From positions 1-64,000 of the forward strand of contig CAKSFR010000010.1 in assembly GCA_934454635.1 (NCBI GenBank): a DNA stretch of 64,000 nt, read 5' to 3'. The notes under the pieces are model-generated. The model saw only the letters and a program-made list of their open reading frames with translations. It was not told the origin of the DNA and ran no database searches. This document shows, piece after piece, positions 42,606 to 52,105 of this stretch. Made by a program: the position numbers and the translations under genes. Position 1 is the first letter of the stretch; each line of letters opens with the position of its first letter. This DNA is from an uncultured Ruminiclostridium sp. (GTDB lineage Bacteria > Bacillota > Clostridia > Oscillospirales > Ruminococcaceae).

Positions 42606-42634
42606 TTGCAAAAAGTGCAGAAATATGTTATAAT
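42606..42634 (+). promoter_or_regulatory. Possible internal promoter before motB
   Basis: TTGCAA (42606-42611) and TATAAT (42629-42634) are 17 bp apart in the 101-bp gap between motA and motB. It could add transcription of motB and later genes. Confidence 0.5.
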
Positions 42635-42677
42635 TATATGCTGATGTTTTATTGTCAGCCTGAAAGGGGGCGGGATA

Positions 42678-43718
42678 TTGTCCAGAAAGAAAAAACAGGA
42701 GGTCAAGCAGGGACTTGACGAATGGATGGCGACCTATTCGGACATGGTTACGCTTTTGCTTTGCTTCTTCGTACTTCTTTACGCTTCATCTACTCCCGAT
42801 GAAACAAAATTCCAGTATATTTTCCAGTCCTTTAATTCACAGGGCAAGTATATAAATCCGTTTGTTACCGAAGATTATAACGACGGCGATTCAAAAACCG
42901 ACGAGGAGGACGGTACTTCCAATGTACCCGCAAACGCAGGAAAGGGAACGTCCGAGAACCTTGACGACGGGATAGGTCTGCCCAACAACTTTGATGAGCT
43001 TTTTGTCTGGATGCAGCAGAGCGCCGCAAACAGCCAATATTCAAACAATATAGAGGTCGTTCAGACCTCGTCTTCCCGCTTACATATACGCCTTAACAAC
43101 GCTATCATGTTTGAAGGCGACAGCGCAGTGCTGCTGCCCTCAGGTCGTGAGGCGTTAAAGCAGTTTATGCCGGGAATAAAGGCAGTTCGCAATTATATCA
43201 AGAATATCCGCGTTCAGGGACATACCGCCGACGGACTTTCGGCTATAAACGACTGGGATCTGTCAGCGGCGCGCGCCTGCTCGGTAATCAAATTCATGGA
43301 TTATCAGACAATTATCGACAGCGATAAATATATCGCCGAGGGACGTGCGAATTACGACCCTATCGCCGATAACAGCACCGAAGAGGGCAGACAGCAGAAC
43401 CGCCGCGTTGAGCTTATAATCATACGCAACGATACGGCTGTTTCCGATACCGCTATAATTCAGGATATTCTCCGCTATGACTACGGAATACTTCAGGCGG
43501 AAACCGACCCGACAGACCGTCTTGACGGAATGGGCGGCGTAAACGCCGATTCTATCCAGCAGATAGTTGACAGCCTCGACGACAAGTATTTCAGCGAAAA
43601 GCCGTTTACTCCCGAGGATAATACCGATTATACCGGTCCGTCATTTGAAAGTCCGCTGACGGGAATACCCGAAAGCGCGCTTCAGCCCATTGAAGAAGAA
43701 CAAACAAATGAAGAATAA
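42678..43718 (+). CDS. motB: Flagellar motor stator protein MotB
   Basis: This 346-residue protein uses a TTG start after GAAAGGGGGCGG. A single membrane helix holds WMATYSDMVTLLLCFFVLLYA, split as WMATYSDMVTLL and CFFVLLYA, with the ion-carrying Asp at about residue 21. The periplasmic OmpA-like peptidoglycan-binding domain follows: IRVQGHTADGLSA (about 178), WDLSAARACSVIKFM and QQNRRVELIIIR. The C-terminal 90 residues are an acidic extension. MotB anchors the stator to the wall. Confidence 0.93.
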   Translation: MSRKKKQEVKQGLDEWMATYSDMVTLLLCFFVLLYASSTPDETKFQYIFQSFNSQGKYINPFVTEDYNDGDSKTDEEDGTSNVPANAGKGTSENLDDGIGLPNNFDELFVWMQQSAANSQYSNNIEVVQTSSSRLHIRLNNAIMFEGDSAVLLPSGREALKQFMPGIKAVRNYIKNIRVQGHTADGLSAINDWDLSAARACSVIKFMDYQTIIDSDKYIAEGRANYDPIADNSTEEGRQQNRRVELIIIRNDTAVSDTAIIQDILRYDYGILQAETDPTDRLDGMGGVNADSIQQIVDSLDDKYFSEKPFTPEDNTDYTGPSFESPLTGIPESALQPIEEEQTNEE

Positions 43719-43754
43719 CCGAACGACAGAAAATGAGAAGAGAGGTGAACAGAA

Positions 43755-44750
43755 TTGGCAGAAACTCTGACGCAGGAGCAAATTGACGCCCTTCTGAACA
43801 GTGCGATGTCGGGTCAGGTCGTTGAATCACAGACCGAAAAAAATCCTCCCGTAAAGGATTATGACTTCCGCTCTCCCAAAAAGTTCACAAAGGAACGCAT
43901 CAAGGTTCTCGACAGTATTTTTGACAATTACGCAAGACTGCTTTCCTCATATCTGACGGGTTTGCTCAGACTTTATTGCAAGGTGACGCTCGCGTCCATC
44001 GAGGAACAGCGGTATTTCGAGTTCAATAACGGACTTCCCGACTATGTAATGATGGGGACCGCGGAGCTCGGCATTCATGACGGCGATATCGACAGTACGC
44101 CGGTAATCATACAGCTTTCAAATTCTCTTACATATATATTAATAGACCGACTTCTGGGCGGACGCGGCGAATATAAGGACGCCGACCGCGATTTTACGGA
44201 AATCGAAGTAAGCATAATCGAAAAAATCATCAACAATATGGCAGGACTTCTGCGCGAGCCGTGGGAGCCTTACGTCGAGGTAGCGCCGAAGGTCGTGAAT
44301 GTTGAAACGAACTCGCGTGTTTTCTCCGCCGTCGATTACGACGACACAATGATAATCGTGTGTCTTGAGGTCGCGGTGAACGAAACGAAAACAATCGTTA
44401 CAATATCCATGCCCGCGCTCAATCTTGACGAGGTAATGCAGAAATATGTTACAAAATCCGCGCGCACGGTTCGCAGGTTTGACGCAAACCGCGAGCAGGA
44501 ACGCCGCGAAACAATAATGAAGGCGCTGAACGAATCTCCTCTTACAATTAAGGCGGTTCTCGGCGAGGTTTCGCTCGATGTGGCGGATATACTCAATCTT
44601 CAGGTGGACGACATTATCCCGCTCGACAAGAGCATCAACAGCAACGTCGTGCTGAAAATTGAGGGCAGACCGTGGTTCGACGGAAAGCTTGGCGTATTTA
44701 ATCAGAACAAGGCCGTGAAGATCGAGAATGTATATAGAATTGAGGTTTAA
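43755..44750 (+). CDS. fliM: Flagellar motor switch protein FliM
   Basis: This 331-residue protein uses a TTG start with GAGAGGTG upstream. The N-terminal EIDALLNSAMSGQ is the conserved CheY-binding segment (LTQEQIDALLN). The middle CheC-like domain includes EVSIIEKIINNMAGLLREPW (about 150-169), and the C-terminal SpoA domain contains TIKAVLGEVSLDVADILNLQ (about 261-280). It is part of the C-ring that switches rotation direction. It follows motB directly; the usual fliL between them is missing. Confidence 0.94.
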   Translation: MAETLTQEQIDALLNSAMSGQVVESQTEKNPPVKDYDFRSPKKFTKERIKVLDSIFDNYARLLSSYLTGLLRLYCKVTLASIEEQRYFEFNNGLPDYVMMGTAELGIHDGDIDSTPVIIQLSNSLTYILIDRLLGGRGEYKDADRDFTEIEVSIIEKIINNMAGLLREPWEPYVEVAPKVVNVETNSRVFSAVDYDDTMIIVCLEVAVNETKTIVTISMPALNLDEVMQKYVTKSARTVRRFDANREQERRETIMKALNESPLTIKAVLGEVSLDVADILNLQVDDIIPLDKSINSNVVLKIEGRPWFDGKLGVFNQNKAVKIENVYRIEV

Positions 44751-44753
44751 CGT

Positions 44754-45953
44754 ATGGACGATATGAAAATTTCGAATCTGGAAAAAGACGCCCTTGGCGA
44801 AATTATGAACATAAGCATGGGAAGCGCCGCAACCGCCGCTTCCGAGCTGCTTAACGCAAAGGTATGGATAACCACGCCGCAGGTCGATGTCTGCAAGCTA
44901 AAGGACGTGCAGATCGAACGTCTAGAGCCGGCTATCTGCGTCAAGATCGAGTACATTAAAGGGCTTACAGGCTCTAACCTTATGGTTCTGCGTCAGGATG
45001 ACGTGCAGCTCATTTTAAATCAGCTTATGGGTATGCCGCTCGTCGTTTCAAAGGATTTTGAGTTTGACGAGCTTAATATAAGCGCCGTTTCCGAGGTCAT
45101 GAACCAGATGATGGGCGCAAGCGCTACCGCGCTTTCGGATTTTCTCGGAGTAAGCATTGATATTTCCACGCCTACGCCATATATATTGGATAAGACCTCT
45201 CTCAGCGATGTTCAGGAGTTCAATTCCGACGACGAGGTCGTAGCGATAAATTTCGACCTTACGATCGACGGCGTTATCAAGTCCGAATTTAAGTCCGTCA
45301 TGAGCGTCGAGCTTGCGAAATATATCGCAGGGAAAATGCTCGGAGAAAAGCTCGGCAACACAGCGGACGCGGCTCCTCAGCCCGCGCCTGCCGCACCTCA
45401 GCCTGCTCCCTCCGCTCCTCAGCCCGCGCCCGCGCAGCAGCCTGCTCAGCAGCAGACTCCTCCCCCCGTTCAGCAGCAGACGCCGCCTATGCAGCAGCCG
45501 ATGATGCAGCCGGGAATGATGCCGGGACAGGGCGCAATGCCGAACCCCGCAATGGGTTACGGTTATCCGCCGCAGTACGGTTACGGCTACCCGCCGCAGT
45601 ACGGTTACGCACAGCCTCAGCCGATGAATGTCCAGAACGTTCAGCTCGGCAGCTTTGACCCGCCGGAGCTTAACCTCACCGGCGAACAGAAGGATAACCT
45701 CCAGCTTCTTATGGGAGTGCCGCTTGAGATAACCGTTGAGATAGGCTCTGCAAAGCGAAAGGTAAAGGACATTCTCGAATTTACTCAGGGCACGATAATC
45801 GAGCTTGAACGTCAGGCGGGCGCACCCGTTGATGTTGTTGTAAACGGAAATCTTATCGCAAAGGGCGACGTTGTCGTTATCGACGATAACTTCGCGGTAA
45901 GAATTACGGAAATAATAAAGTCAAAATTCATAGATTCACTTAACAAGGAGTAA
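44754..45953 (+). CDS. fliY: Flagellar motor switch phosphatase FliY/FliN
   Basis: This 399-residue protein has an N-terminal CheC-like phosphatase part: LGEIMNISMGSAATAASELL (about 14-33) and ISAVSEVMNQMMGASATALS (about 107-126). A linker (about 203-297) follows, made of Ala-Pro-Gln repeats and two YGYPPQYG units. The C-terminal FliN/SpoA domain (VPLEITVEIGSAKRKVKDIL, about 321-340) completes it. It combines C-ring structure with CheY-P dephosphorylation. Its start is 3 bp after the fliM stop. Confidence 0.94.
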   Translation: MDDMKISNLEKDALGEIMNISMGSAATAASELLNAKVWITTPQVDVCKLKDVQIERLEPAICVKIEYIKGLTGSNLMVLRQDDVQLILNQLMGMPLVVSKDFEFDELNISAVSEVMNQMMGASATALSDFLGVSIDISTPTPYILDKTSLSDVQEFNSDDEVVAINFDLTIDGVIKSEFKSVMSVELAKYIAGKMLGEKLGNTADAAPQPAPAAPQPAPSAPQPAPAQQPAQQQTPPPVQQQTPPMQQPMMQPGMMPGQGAMPNPAMGYGYPPQYGYGYPPQYGYAQPQPMNVQNVQLGSFDPPELNLTGEQKDNLQLLMGVPLEITVEIGSAKRKVKDILEFTQGTIIELERQAGAPVDVVVNGNLIAKGDVVVIDDNFAVRITEIIKSKFIDSLNKE

Positions 45954-45959
45954 ACCGAC

Positions 45960-46322
45960 ATGGACAAGAAGATTTTACTGGTAGACGACGCCTCTTTCAT
46001 GAGAATGCTTATTAAGAACACTCTTTCTCAGAACGGTTATACCAACATTCTCGAAGCTGAAAACGGGGAGGCTGCCTGCCAGATTTACGACACGGAAAAG
46101 CCCGACCTCGTTATCATGGATATCACAATGCCTGTCAAGACCGGAATTGAAGCTCTCGGTGAAATAAAGGCAAAGCACCCCGACGCAAAGGTCGTTATGT
46201 GCAGCGCTATGGGGCAGGAAGCGATGGTTGTCGAAGCGATAAAGCTCGGCGCGCTCGATTTTATTGTAAAGCCCTTTAAGCCCGACAGAATTTTAGCGAC
46301 AGTTTCAAAGGTTCTCGGTTAA
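45960..46322 (+). CDS. cheY: Chemotaxis response regulator CheY
   Basis: This 120-residue single receiver domain has the acidic pair in LLVDDASFMRML (D9, D10), the phosphorylation site in LVIMDITMPVKTG (Asp at about 53), Thr/Ser in VVMCSAMGQ (about 82), and Lys in DFIVKPFKPDR (about 103). Phospho-CheY binds FliM to change rotation. The position after fliY is the normal Firmicute order. Confidence 0.95.
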   Translation: MDKKILLVDDASFMRMLIKNTLSQNGYTNILEAENGEAACQIYDTEKPDLVIMDITMPVKTGIEALGEIKAKHPDAKVVMCSAMGQEAMVVEAIKLGALDFIVKPFKPDRILATVSKVLG

Positions 46323-46342
46323 TTTCCGAAAGGAACGGTTTT

Positions 46343-46714
46343 ATGCAAGTCCTATGGATAGTTGTTTCCTTCGCGGCGGTATTCGGACTGCTTTTCCTGC
46401 TTTTGTACGGGCTTAAAAAGCTCAACAACGGCGTCGGCGTAAACAGCGGAAGCAAAATGCGCGTTCTCGACCGCGTTACGGTCGGTCGGGACGGTATGCT
46501 GCTTGTCGTAAGCGTCGGAGGAAAGCTCCTGCTTATCGGCGCGACACCGCAGCATATCGAAAAGCTCGGCGAGCTTGATATGTCGCCGGACGAATATTCC
46601 TCACAGCTTCGGTCGGAGGTTCAGCAGGGCGGCTTTGCGGCTGCTTTTGCCGCAGCAATGAAACGCAGCGGGCATGAAAAGGAACAATCGGAAAAGGAAT
46701 CGGAAGATGATTAA
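46343..46714 (+). CDS. fliO: Flagellar biosynthesis protein FliO/FliZ
   Basis: This 123-residue protein has one N-terminal membrane helix (about 3-22), then a cytoplasmic SpoA-like part: MRVLDRVTVGRDGMLLVVSV and GKLLLIGATPQHIEKLGEL. The tail is charged (KRSGHEKEQSEKESEDD). FliO helps assemble the FliP-FliQ-FliR export gate. The stop overlaps the fliP start by 8 bp. Confidence 0.88.
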   Translation: MQVLWIVVSFAAVFGLLFLLLYGLKKLNNGVGVNSGSKMRVLDRVTVGRDGMLLVVSVGGKLLLIGATPQHIEKLGELDMSPDEYSSQLRSEVQQGGFAAAFAAAMKRSGHEKEQSEKESEDD

Positions 46715-47678
46715 GAAAACGATAAAACAGAATAGAAAACTGCTGCTGAAATTTGTCGTTTCTTTTGTTATAACCGCAGTTATTCTCGCGGGCGGGTGTA
46801 TTACCGCCTCGGCGCTGAGCGCGGCTGAACCCGGTTCGTCCGCAGAAACGCAGATATTGACCGAAAACCCGCAGGACGAAATTGCGGACACTTCGCTTAT
46901 GCAGTCCGTTTTCGGAATAGACGGTTCACAGTCGCTCGAAATAATCCTGCTTATAACCGTCCTCTCGGTCGCGCCGTCATTCCTCGTAATGGTAACGTCC
47001 TTTACGAGAATAGTTATAGTATTCAGCTTTTTGAGAAACGCCATGCAGACCCAATCAATCCCGCCGAACTCGGTGTTGACGGGGCTTGCGCTGTTTCTTA
47101 CCCTTTTTATTATGTGGCCGACCTTTACGCAGATAAACGAAGAAGCGTATCAGCCCTATACCGCGGGAGAAATAACTATAACCGAAATGGCGGAGCGCGC
47201 AGCAAAGCCGCTCAAGACCTTTATGCTGAAAAACACCACTAACTCGAATATGCAGTTTTTCCTCGACCTTTCGGGGAAATCGGTATATAATGAACAGCCG
47301 CAGCAGGATTCCGCACAGGAAGATTCAGCCTCAGACGCCGCACAGGACGAGCCTTTTATTGAGGACATTCTCGGCCGCGACGCGGTAAATCTCGCTGAAA
47401 CCGAGGCTCCGCTTACCGATTATACCGACCAGCTCGGACTTGAAACGGTTATCCCCGCGTTTATCGTAAGCGAGCTTACGCGCGCGTTCCAGATGGGATT
47501 TCTGCTGTTCATACCGTTTTTGGTGATCGATATTGTCGTTTCTTCAACGCTCATGGCGATGGGCATGATGATGCTTCCGCCGTCCATGATCTCAATGCCG
47601 TTCAAAATAATGCTGTTTGTGCTTGTTGACGGCTGGCAGCTGCTTGTCGGAACGGTCGTTTCGTCGTTCAACGTCTGA
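46707..47678 (+). CDS. fliP: Flagellar export gate protein FliP
   Basis: This 323-residue protein, longer than the roughly 245 of typical FliP, has an N-terminal signal-like helix (about 12-36). The FliP core then begins: IILLITVLSVAPSFLVMVTS (about 84-103), TSFTRIVIVFSFLRNAMQTQ, IPPNSVLTGLALFLTLFIMW, and the C-terminal GFLLFIPFLVIDIVVSSTLM, MGMMMLPPSMISMPFKIMLF. An acidic insertion of about 30 residues (about 203-232, rich in Gln, Ser, Asp) interrupts the external loop. It forms the central export gate with FliQ and FliR. Confidence 0.94.
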   Translation: MIKKTIKQNRKLLLKFVVSFVITAVILAGGCITASALSAAEPGSSAETQILTENPQDEIADTSLMQSVFGIDGSQSLEIILLITVLSVAPSFLVMVTSFTRIVIVFSFLRNAMQTQSIPPNSVLTGLALFLTLFIMWPTFTQINEEAYQPYTAGEITITEMAERAAKPLKTFMLKNTTNSNMQFFLDLSGKSVYNEQPQQDSAQEDSASDAAQDEPFIEDILGRDAVNLAETEAPLTDYTDQLGLETVIPAFIVSELTRAFQMGFLLFIPFLVIDIVVSSTLMAMGMMMLPPSMISMPFKIMLFVLVDGWQLLVGTVVSSFNV

Positions 47679-47689
47679 CGGAGGCTATT

Positions 47690-47959
47690 ATGACCGAGGA
47701 TCTTGTACTTGAAATATTCACGGCGGCGGTAGTGCTTGCGCTTAAGCTTGCGGCGCCAACGCTTATTATAGCAATGCTCGTCGGACTTATTATCGCGATA
47801 TTGCAGGCTGCAACGCAGGTTCACGAGCAGACGCTCACATTCGCGCCGAAAGCGGTAGTAGTCGCGCTCGGACTGCTCGCAATGGGTCCGTGGATGTGCA
47901 ACAGCGTTATCGACTTTTTCAATTATATCATGGAGCTGATGGCAAACACGGTGGTGTAA
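47690..47959 (+). CDS. fliQ: Flagellar export gate protein FliQ
   Basis: This 89-residue protein matches FliQ in length. Two membrane helices lie at about 16-36 and 52-75, with the conserved VGLIIAILQAATQVHEQTLT (about 31-50) and FAPKAVVVALGLL. It belongs to the export gate. The ATG lies 11 bp after the fliP stop with GGAGG between. Confidence 0.95.
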   Translation: MTEDLVLEIFTAAVVLALKLAAPTLIIAMLVGLIIAILQAATQVHEQTLTFAPKAVVVALGLLAMGPWMCNSVIDFFNYIMELMANTVV

Positions 47960-47977
47960 ACGGAGGACTTGGCGAAA

Positions 47978-48766
47978 ATGGAGTTCTGGAATCTGATTCT
48001 GAACAATTTTATCGGATTTCTCCTCGTTCTCTGCCGCGTTACGGGAATTTTTACGTTTAACCCGATCTTCTCCCGTTCAAATGTCCCAAACAGCGTAAAA
48101 GCGGGTATGTCCGTTGTGCTTGCGGTGATTATGCTGCCGCTTGTCGGAACGGTCACGCAGGTTCCCGATATCCCGAATGCTCTCTCGTTCGGATTTATTA
48201 TATTAAAAGAGCTTCTGGTCGGCTTTGTGTTCGGACTTTTCACAAACCTTATGCTGACCGTTCTCATATACGCCGGCGAAATCATCGATATGCAGACCGG
48301 ACTCGGAATGGCAAAGACGATGGACCCGACGACCGGCATAAATATGCCGATTTTTGCGAATATCTACTACTATATTTTTATATTGTACTTCTTTCTTACG
48401 AACGGGCATTTAAGCTATATAAAGCTTTTTTCCGTGTCGTATGAAACGATTCCGATGAGCTTTGCGATAACCGACGCGACGGTTGATCTCGCGCGGGTGC
48501 TTGTATTGTACCTCGGAACGGTCATGACCCTCGCGGTGAAGTTTGCTCTGCCGATAATCGCGGCGGAGCTTATAACCGAAATCTGCGTAGGACTTATGAT
48601 GAAGGCTGTCCCGACCATTCAGGTCTACGTCGTGAATATCCAGCTCAAGCTCATTATCGGGTTTATCGTGCTGGCTGCGGCGGCAAGACCAATGTCCGAA
48701 TTTATCGAAAAGCTGCTCGGATACCTTTGGGAAAATCTTTACGCGGCGGTCGGAAATTTTGTGTAA
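47978..48766 (+). CDS. fliR: Flagellar export gate protein FliR
   Basis: This 262-residue protein with about six membrane helices shows FTFNPIFSRSNVPNSVKAGM (about 24-43), ELLVGFVFGLFTNLMLTVLI, and AGEIIDMQTGLGMAKTMDPT (about 97-116), all conserved in FliR. The ATG 11 bases after GGAGG is chosen; a TTG only 2 bases behind that site is too close. Confidence 0.94.
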   Translation: MEFWNLILNNFIGFLLVLCRVTGIFTFNPIFSRSNVPNSVKAGMSVVLAVIMLPLVGTVTQVPDIPNALSFGFIILKELLVGFVFGLFTNLMLTVLIYAGEIIDMQTGLGMAKTMDPTTGINMPIFANIYYYIFILYFFLTNGHLSYIKLFSVSYETIPMSFAITDATVDLARVLVLYLGTVMTLAVKFALPIIAAELITEICVGLMMKAVPTIQVYVVNIQLKLIIGFIVLAAAARPMSEFIEKLLGYLWENLYAAVGNFV

Positions 48767-48798
48767 TCTAAGCTGAACTGCCCGAACGGAGTGATGCA

Positions 48799-49902
48799 AT
48801 GGCGGGCGAAGAAAAAACCGAAAAAGCCACGCCGAAAAAGCGGCGTGACGCAAGAGAAAAGGAAGGCTCGGTTTTACAGAGCAACGAGGTCGTTACCGCG
48901 GTTTCGATACTCGGCGCGTTCGCTTCGCTTGCGGTTCTCGGCTCGTATATGTTCATCATGCTCGAACGCGCGGTGCGCGACGGAATAAACGCCGTCGGCG
49001 AGCCGTTCGTAAACGAGATAAGCACATATACCGACATTTTTATCGGCGTAGCCGGCGCGTGTGCGGCGATTTTTCTTCCGCTTGCGGCAATAATCGCGTT
49101 CGTTGTTGTTATTTCTGTTATGGCGCAGACAAAGGGCTTATTCACGATGAAGCCGCTGAGATTCAAGTTCTCTAAGCTCAATCCGCTGAACGGAATAAAG
49201 AAAATGTTCTCGCTCCAGTCGATCGTCGGAATTGTAAAGGGAATTATCGAGCTTGCGGCGGTAATAATCGTCGCGTACGGTCAGATCGAATCGCGAATGA
49301 CCGAAATAATCAGCCTTATCGATACCGAACCGATATACGCGGTTTCATATATAGCAAATACGATTTTTTCCATTGTCATGGTCATGTGTATCATTTTCGT
49401 GTTTGTGGCGGCGGGAGATTTTCTGTTTCAGTGGTGGCAGTTTGAGAAAAATCTGAAAATGTCGAAGCAGGAGATCAAGGACGAGTACAAGCAAATGGAA
49501 GGCGACCCGCAGATAAAGGGAAAAATCAAGCAGAAACAGCGTGAAATGGCACAGCGCCGCATGATGGACGAGGTTCCGAACTCCGACGTTGTAGTCAGAA
49601 ACCCGACGCATTACGCAGTCGCGCTTAAATACGACATTTCAAAGGACGCAACGGCTGCTCCGGTAGTCGTCGCAAAGGGACAGGACGCGCTCGCGCTTAA
49701 AATCGTCGCGATCGCGGAAGAACATGACGTGTATATAACCGAAAACCGAAAGCTCGCGCGTGAGCTTTTTGAAGTTCCGCTCGGCGCGCAGATACCGTCG
49801 GCGCTTTTCGCCGCAGTAGCAGTCGTTATCACGGAAATGTACAACGCAAAGGGTTTGAAATTCACCGCGCCCGAAGAGGCGCTTAATACTAAGCACCAAT
49901 AA
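48799..49902 (+). CDS. flhB: Flagellar export specificity protein FlhB
   Basis: This 367-residue protein starts EEKTEKATPKKRRDAREKEG, the standard FlhB N-terminus, followed by four membrane helices (about 30-55, 82-105, 145-165, 185-210). The cytoplasmic domain has the self-cleavage site NPTH in VVVRNPTHYAVALKYD (about 268). It then continues to ENRKLARELFEVPLGAQIP. Cleavage lets FliK switch the exported substrates. The last codons and the stop (ALNTKHQ) come from MITE-like copy D. Confidence 0.95.
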   Translation: MAGEEKTEKATPKKRRDAREKEGSVLQSNEVVTAVSILGAFASLAVLGSYMFIMLERAVRDGINAVGEPFVNEISTYTDIFIGVAGACAAIFLPLAAIIAFVVVISVMAQTKGLFTMKPLRFKFSKLNPLNGIKKMFSLQSIVGIVKGIIELAAVIIVAYGQIESRMTEIISLIDTEPIYAVSYIANTIFSIVMVMCIIFVFVAAGDFLFQWWQFEKNLKMSKQEIKDEYKQMEGDPQIKGKIKQKQREMAQRRMMDEVPNSDVVVRNPTHYAVALKYDISKDATAAPVVVAKGQDALALKIVAIAEEHDVYITENRKLARELFEVPLGAQIPSALFAAVAVVITEMYNAKGLKFTAPEEALNTKHQ

Positions 49903-49977
49903 AACCATAGATAAAAACCCATATATGCAAAGAATATACTCGATTTTTTGGATAGCTTTTAATTGGTGCTGAGTATA
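49884..49977. repeat. MITE-like inverted repeat, copy D (in the flhB end)
   Basis: TAATACTAAGCACCAATAAA pairs with GCTTTTAATTGGTGCTGAGTA. The interior is like copy C with about 15 bases missing. It covers the last five codons of flhB plus its stop, and reaches to within 38 bp of the flhA start. Confidence 0.88.
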
Positions 49978-50014
49978 AAAAGAGATAAAGAGGTCTGGAG
50001 GTGCGGCAAAAACA

Positions 50015-52105
50015 ATGGTAAAAAAGATGCTGAGCAATGTTTTTGCCGTATTCGTTATATTTATAGTTCTCGCGCTCATTATCCCGCTTAATCAGATATG
50101 GGACGGCGTTCTGCTGGACTTTTTGCTGCTGGTCAATATCGGGCTTTCGCTCGTTATCCTGCTTATCACGATGTACATAAAGGACGCGCTCAGCTTTTCG
50201 ATATTCCCGACGATATTGCTCGTTACGACGGTTTTCCGACTGTCGCTGAACGTTTCGACAACGCGAGGGATCTTAAGCTCGGGCTATGCGGGAAAGGTTA
50301 TCGAAACGTTCGGTAACTTCGTAATGGGCGGCGACCCCGTTGTCGGTTTTATCATCTTTATCATTATCGTACTCGTAAACTTTCTGGTAATCACGAAAGG
50401 CTCGGAGCGAGTATCCGAGGTTGCGGCGCGCTTCACGCTCGACGCAATGCCCGGTAAGCAGATGGCTATCGACGCCGACCTGAACACCGGCGCCATAACA
50501 GACGAAGAAGCTAAGATACGCCGTGCGAACGTACAGCGCGAGGCGGACTTCTTCGGAGCTATGGACGGTGCCACGAAGTTCGTAAAGGGCGACGCGATAA
50601 TCTCGATCGTTACCGCGCTTATAAACCTTATCGGCGGCGCAGTGATCGGAATGGTCAACGGCGGGGACTTTAACTCGGTTCTTTCGACATATTCGCTTGC
50701 GACAGTCGGCGACGGTCTTTGCTCGCAGATACCCGCGCTGCTGATTTCCGTTGCAACAGGTATGGTCGTAACCCGTACCGCCAGCACGGGCAGCTTCAAC
50801 GCGGACGTTAAGGCACAGTTCACCCAGAATCCGACCGTTGTTATCATAACCGGTATCGTAATGCTTGTCCTTATGCTTGTTCCGGGCTTCCCGAAGCCCG
50901 TGCTTGCGCTGCTTGGCGCGGGACTTATTTTCGGAGGAATCCAGCTTAACAAGTTCCAGAAGGCGGCGGACGAGGAAAAACAGGCTGCCGAAGCGCGGCA
51001 GAAGCTTGAAGAGGCAAAAAAGCAGGCTCCCGCAACGGACAGCGACTATTACCGCGATATCGACAACGTTTTCAAGCTGCTGAACGTCGAGCAGATAGAA
51101 ATGGAGTTCGGCTACAGCCTGCTCCACCTTGTGGACGAACGCAGCGGCGGAAATTTCATCGAGCGAGTCGTGCTTTTCAGAAAACAGTTCGCTCTCGATA
51201 TGGGCATGGTTATCCCGTCCGTGCGAATGCGCGATAATCCCGACATAAATCCTAACCAGTATGTAATAAAGATAAAGGGTGAGGAGGTCGCGCGCGGAGA
51301 AATTCTCGTCGATCACTATCTTGCCCTCGACAACGGCGACGTTACCAACGCCGTAGATGGTATCGACACTATCGAGCCGGCGTTCGGAATCCCCGCGCGC
51401 TGGATAAGCGAGGATAAAAAGGTAATGGCGGACGTTGCGGGATATACGCTTATCGACCCCGTTTCGGTTATGATAACCCACCTTTCGGAGGTTATCCGTA
51501 AGCACTGCCACGAAATCCTAACTCGTCAGGACGTAAAAACCATGGTCGAGAATATCAAGAAAAACGACCCGACTATTGTCGAGGATCTTATCCCGAACGT
51601 GGTTTCCTACGGCTATCTCCAGAAAGTCCTTGCAATGCTTCTCAGCGAGGGTGTGCCGATACGCGATATGGAAACGATCCTCGAGGCGCTCGGCGACCAC
51701 GCTTCCTCAATGAAGGATATAGATATTACCGTAGAATATGTCCGTCAGGCGTTAAAGCGCACCATTACAAGGCGCTTCGCCGAGGCAAATTCTCTCCGCG
51801 TTATAACAATAGACCCGCGCATAGAGGATATGATCGTTTCAAGCGTGAAAAAATCCGATCAGGGCAGCTATCTTTCGATGGATCCCGACACGATACAGAA
51901 AATCGTTGCAAAAACAACAGACGAGGTGAACAAGATAAAGGACGTTATCCCGACGGTAATAGTTCTTACTTCGCCGATTGTGCGCGTTTATTTCAAAAAG
52001 CTCATCGACCAGTTCATACCCGGGCTTACGGTTCTTTCCTACAGCGAAATTGACGGCTCAACGCAGATACAGTCGGTCGGAAGCATAATGCTTAGCGCCA
52101 ATTAA
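50015..52105 (+). CDS. flhA: Flagellar export protein FlhA
   Basis: This 696-residue protein has eight membrane helices in the first 310 residues, with the family signature KGSERVSEVAARFTLDAMPG (about 128-147) followed by KQMAIDADLNTGAITDEEA. The cytoplasmic domain (about 345-690) binds export chaperones: HLVDERSGGNFIERVVLFRK and PAFGIPARWISEDKKVMA. The ATG comes 10 bases after GGAGG. The end (SIMLSAN plus stop) lies within MITE-like copy E. No flhF or flhG follows, unlike in most Firmicutes. Confidence 0.96.
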   Translation: MVKKMLSNVFAVFVIFIVLALIIPLNQIWDGVLLDFLLLVNIGLSLVILLITMYIKDALSFSIFPTILLVTTVFRLSLNVSTTRGILSSGYAGKVIETFGNFVMGGDPVVGFIIFIIIVLVNFLVITKGSERVSEVAARFTLDAMPGKQMAIDADLNTGAITDEEAKIRRANVQREADFFGAMDGATKFVKGDAIISIVTALINLIGGAVIGMVNGGDFNSVLSTYSLATVGDGLCSQIPALLISVATGMVVTRTASTGSFNADVKAQFTQNPTVVIITGIVMLVLMLVPGFPKPVLALLGAGLIFGGIQLNKFQKAADEEKQAAEARQKLEEAKKQAPATDSDYYRDIDNVFKLLNVEQIEMEFGYSLLHLVDERSGGNFIERVVLFRKQFALDMGMVIPSVRMRDNPDINPNQYVIKIKGEEVARGEILVDHYLALDNGDVTNAVDGIDTIEPAFGIPARWISEDKKVMADVAGYTLIDPVSVMITHLSEVIRKHCHEILTRQDVKTMVENIKKNDPTIVEDLIPNVVSYGYLQKVLAMLLSEGVPIRDMETILEALGDHASSMKDIDITVEYVRQALKRTITRRFAEANSLRVITIDPRIEDMIVSSVKKSDQGSYLSMDPDTIQKIVAKTTDEVNKIKDVIPTVIVLTSPIVRVYFKKLIDQFIPGLTVLSYSEIDGSTQIQSVGSIMLSAN

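Noticed and set aside
50273..51511. 412-residue open frame opposite to flhA
   Set aside because: It mirrors flhA codon use, has no start signal, and the protein is of implausible composition.
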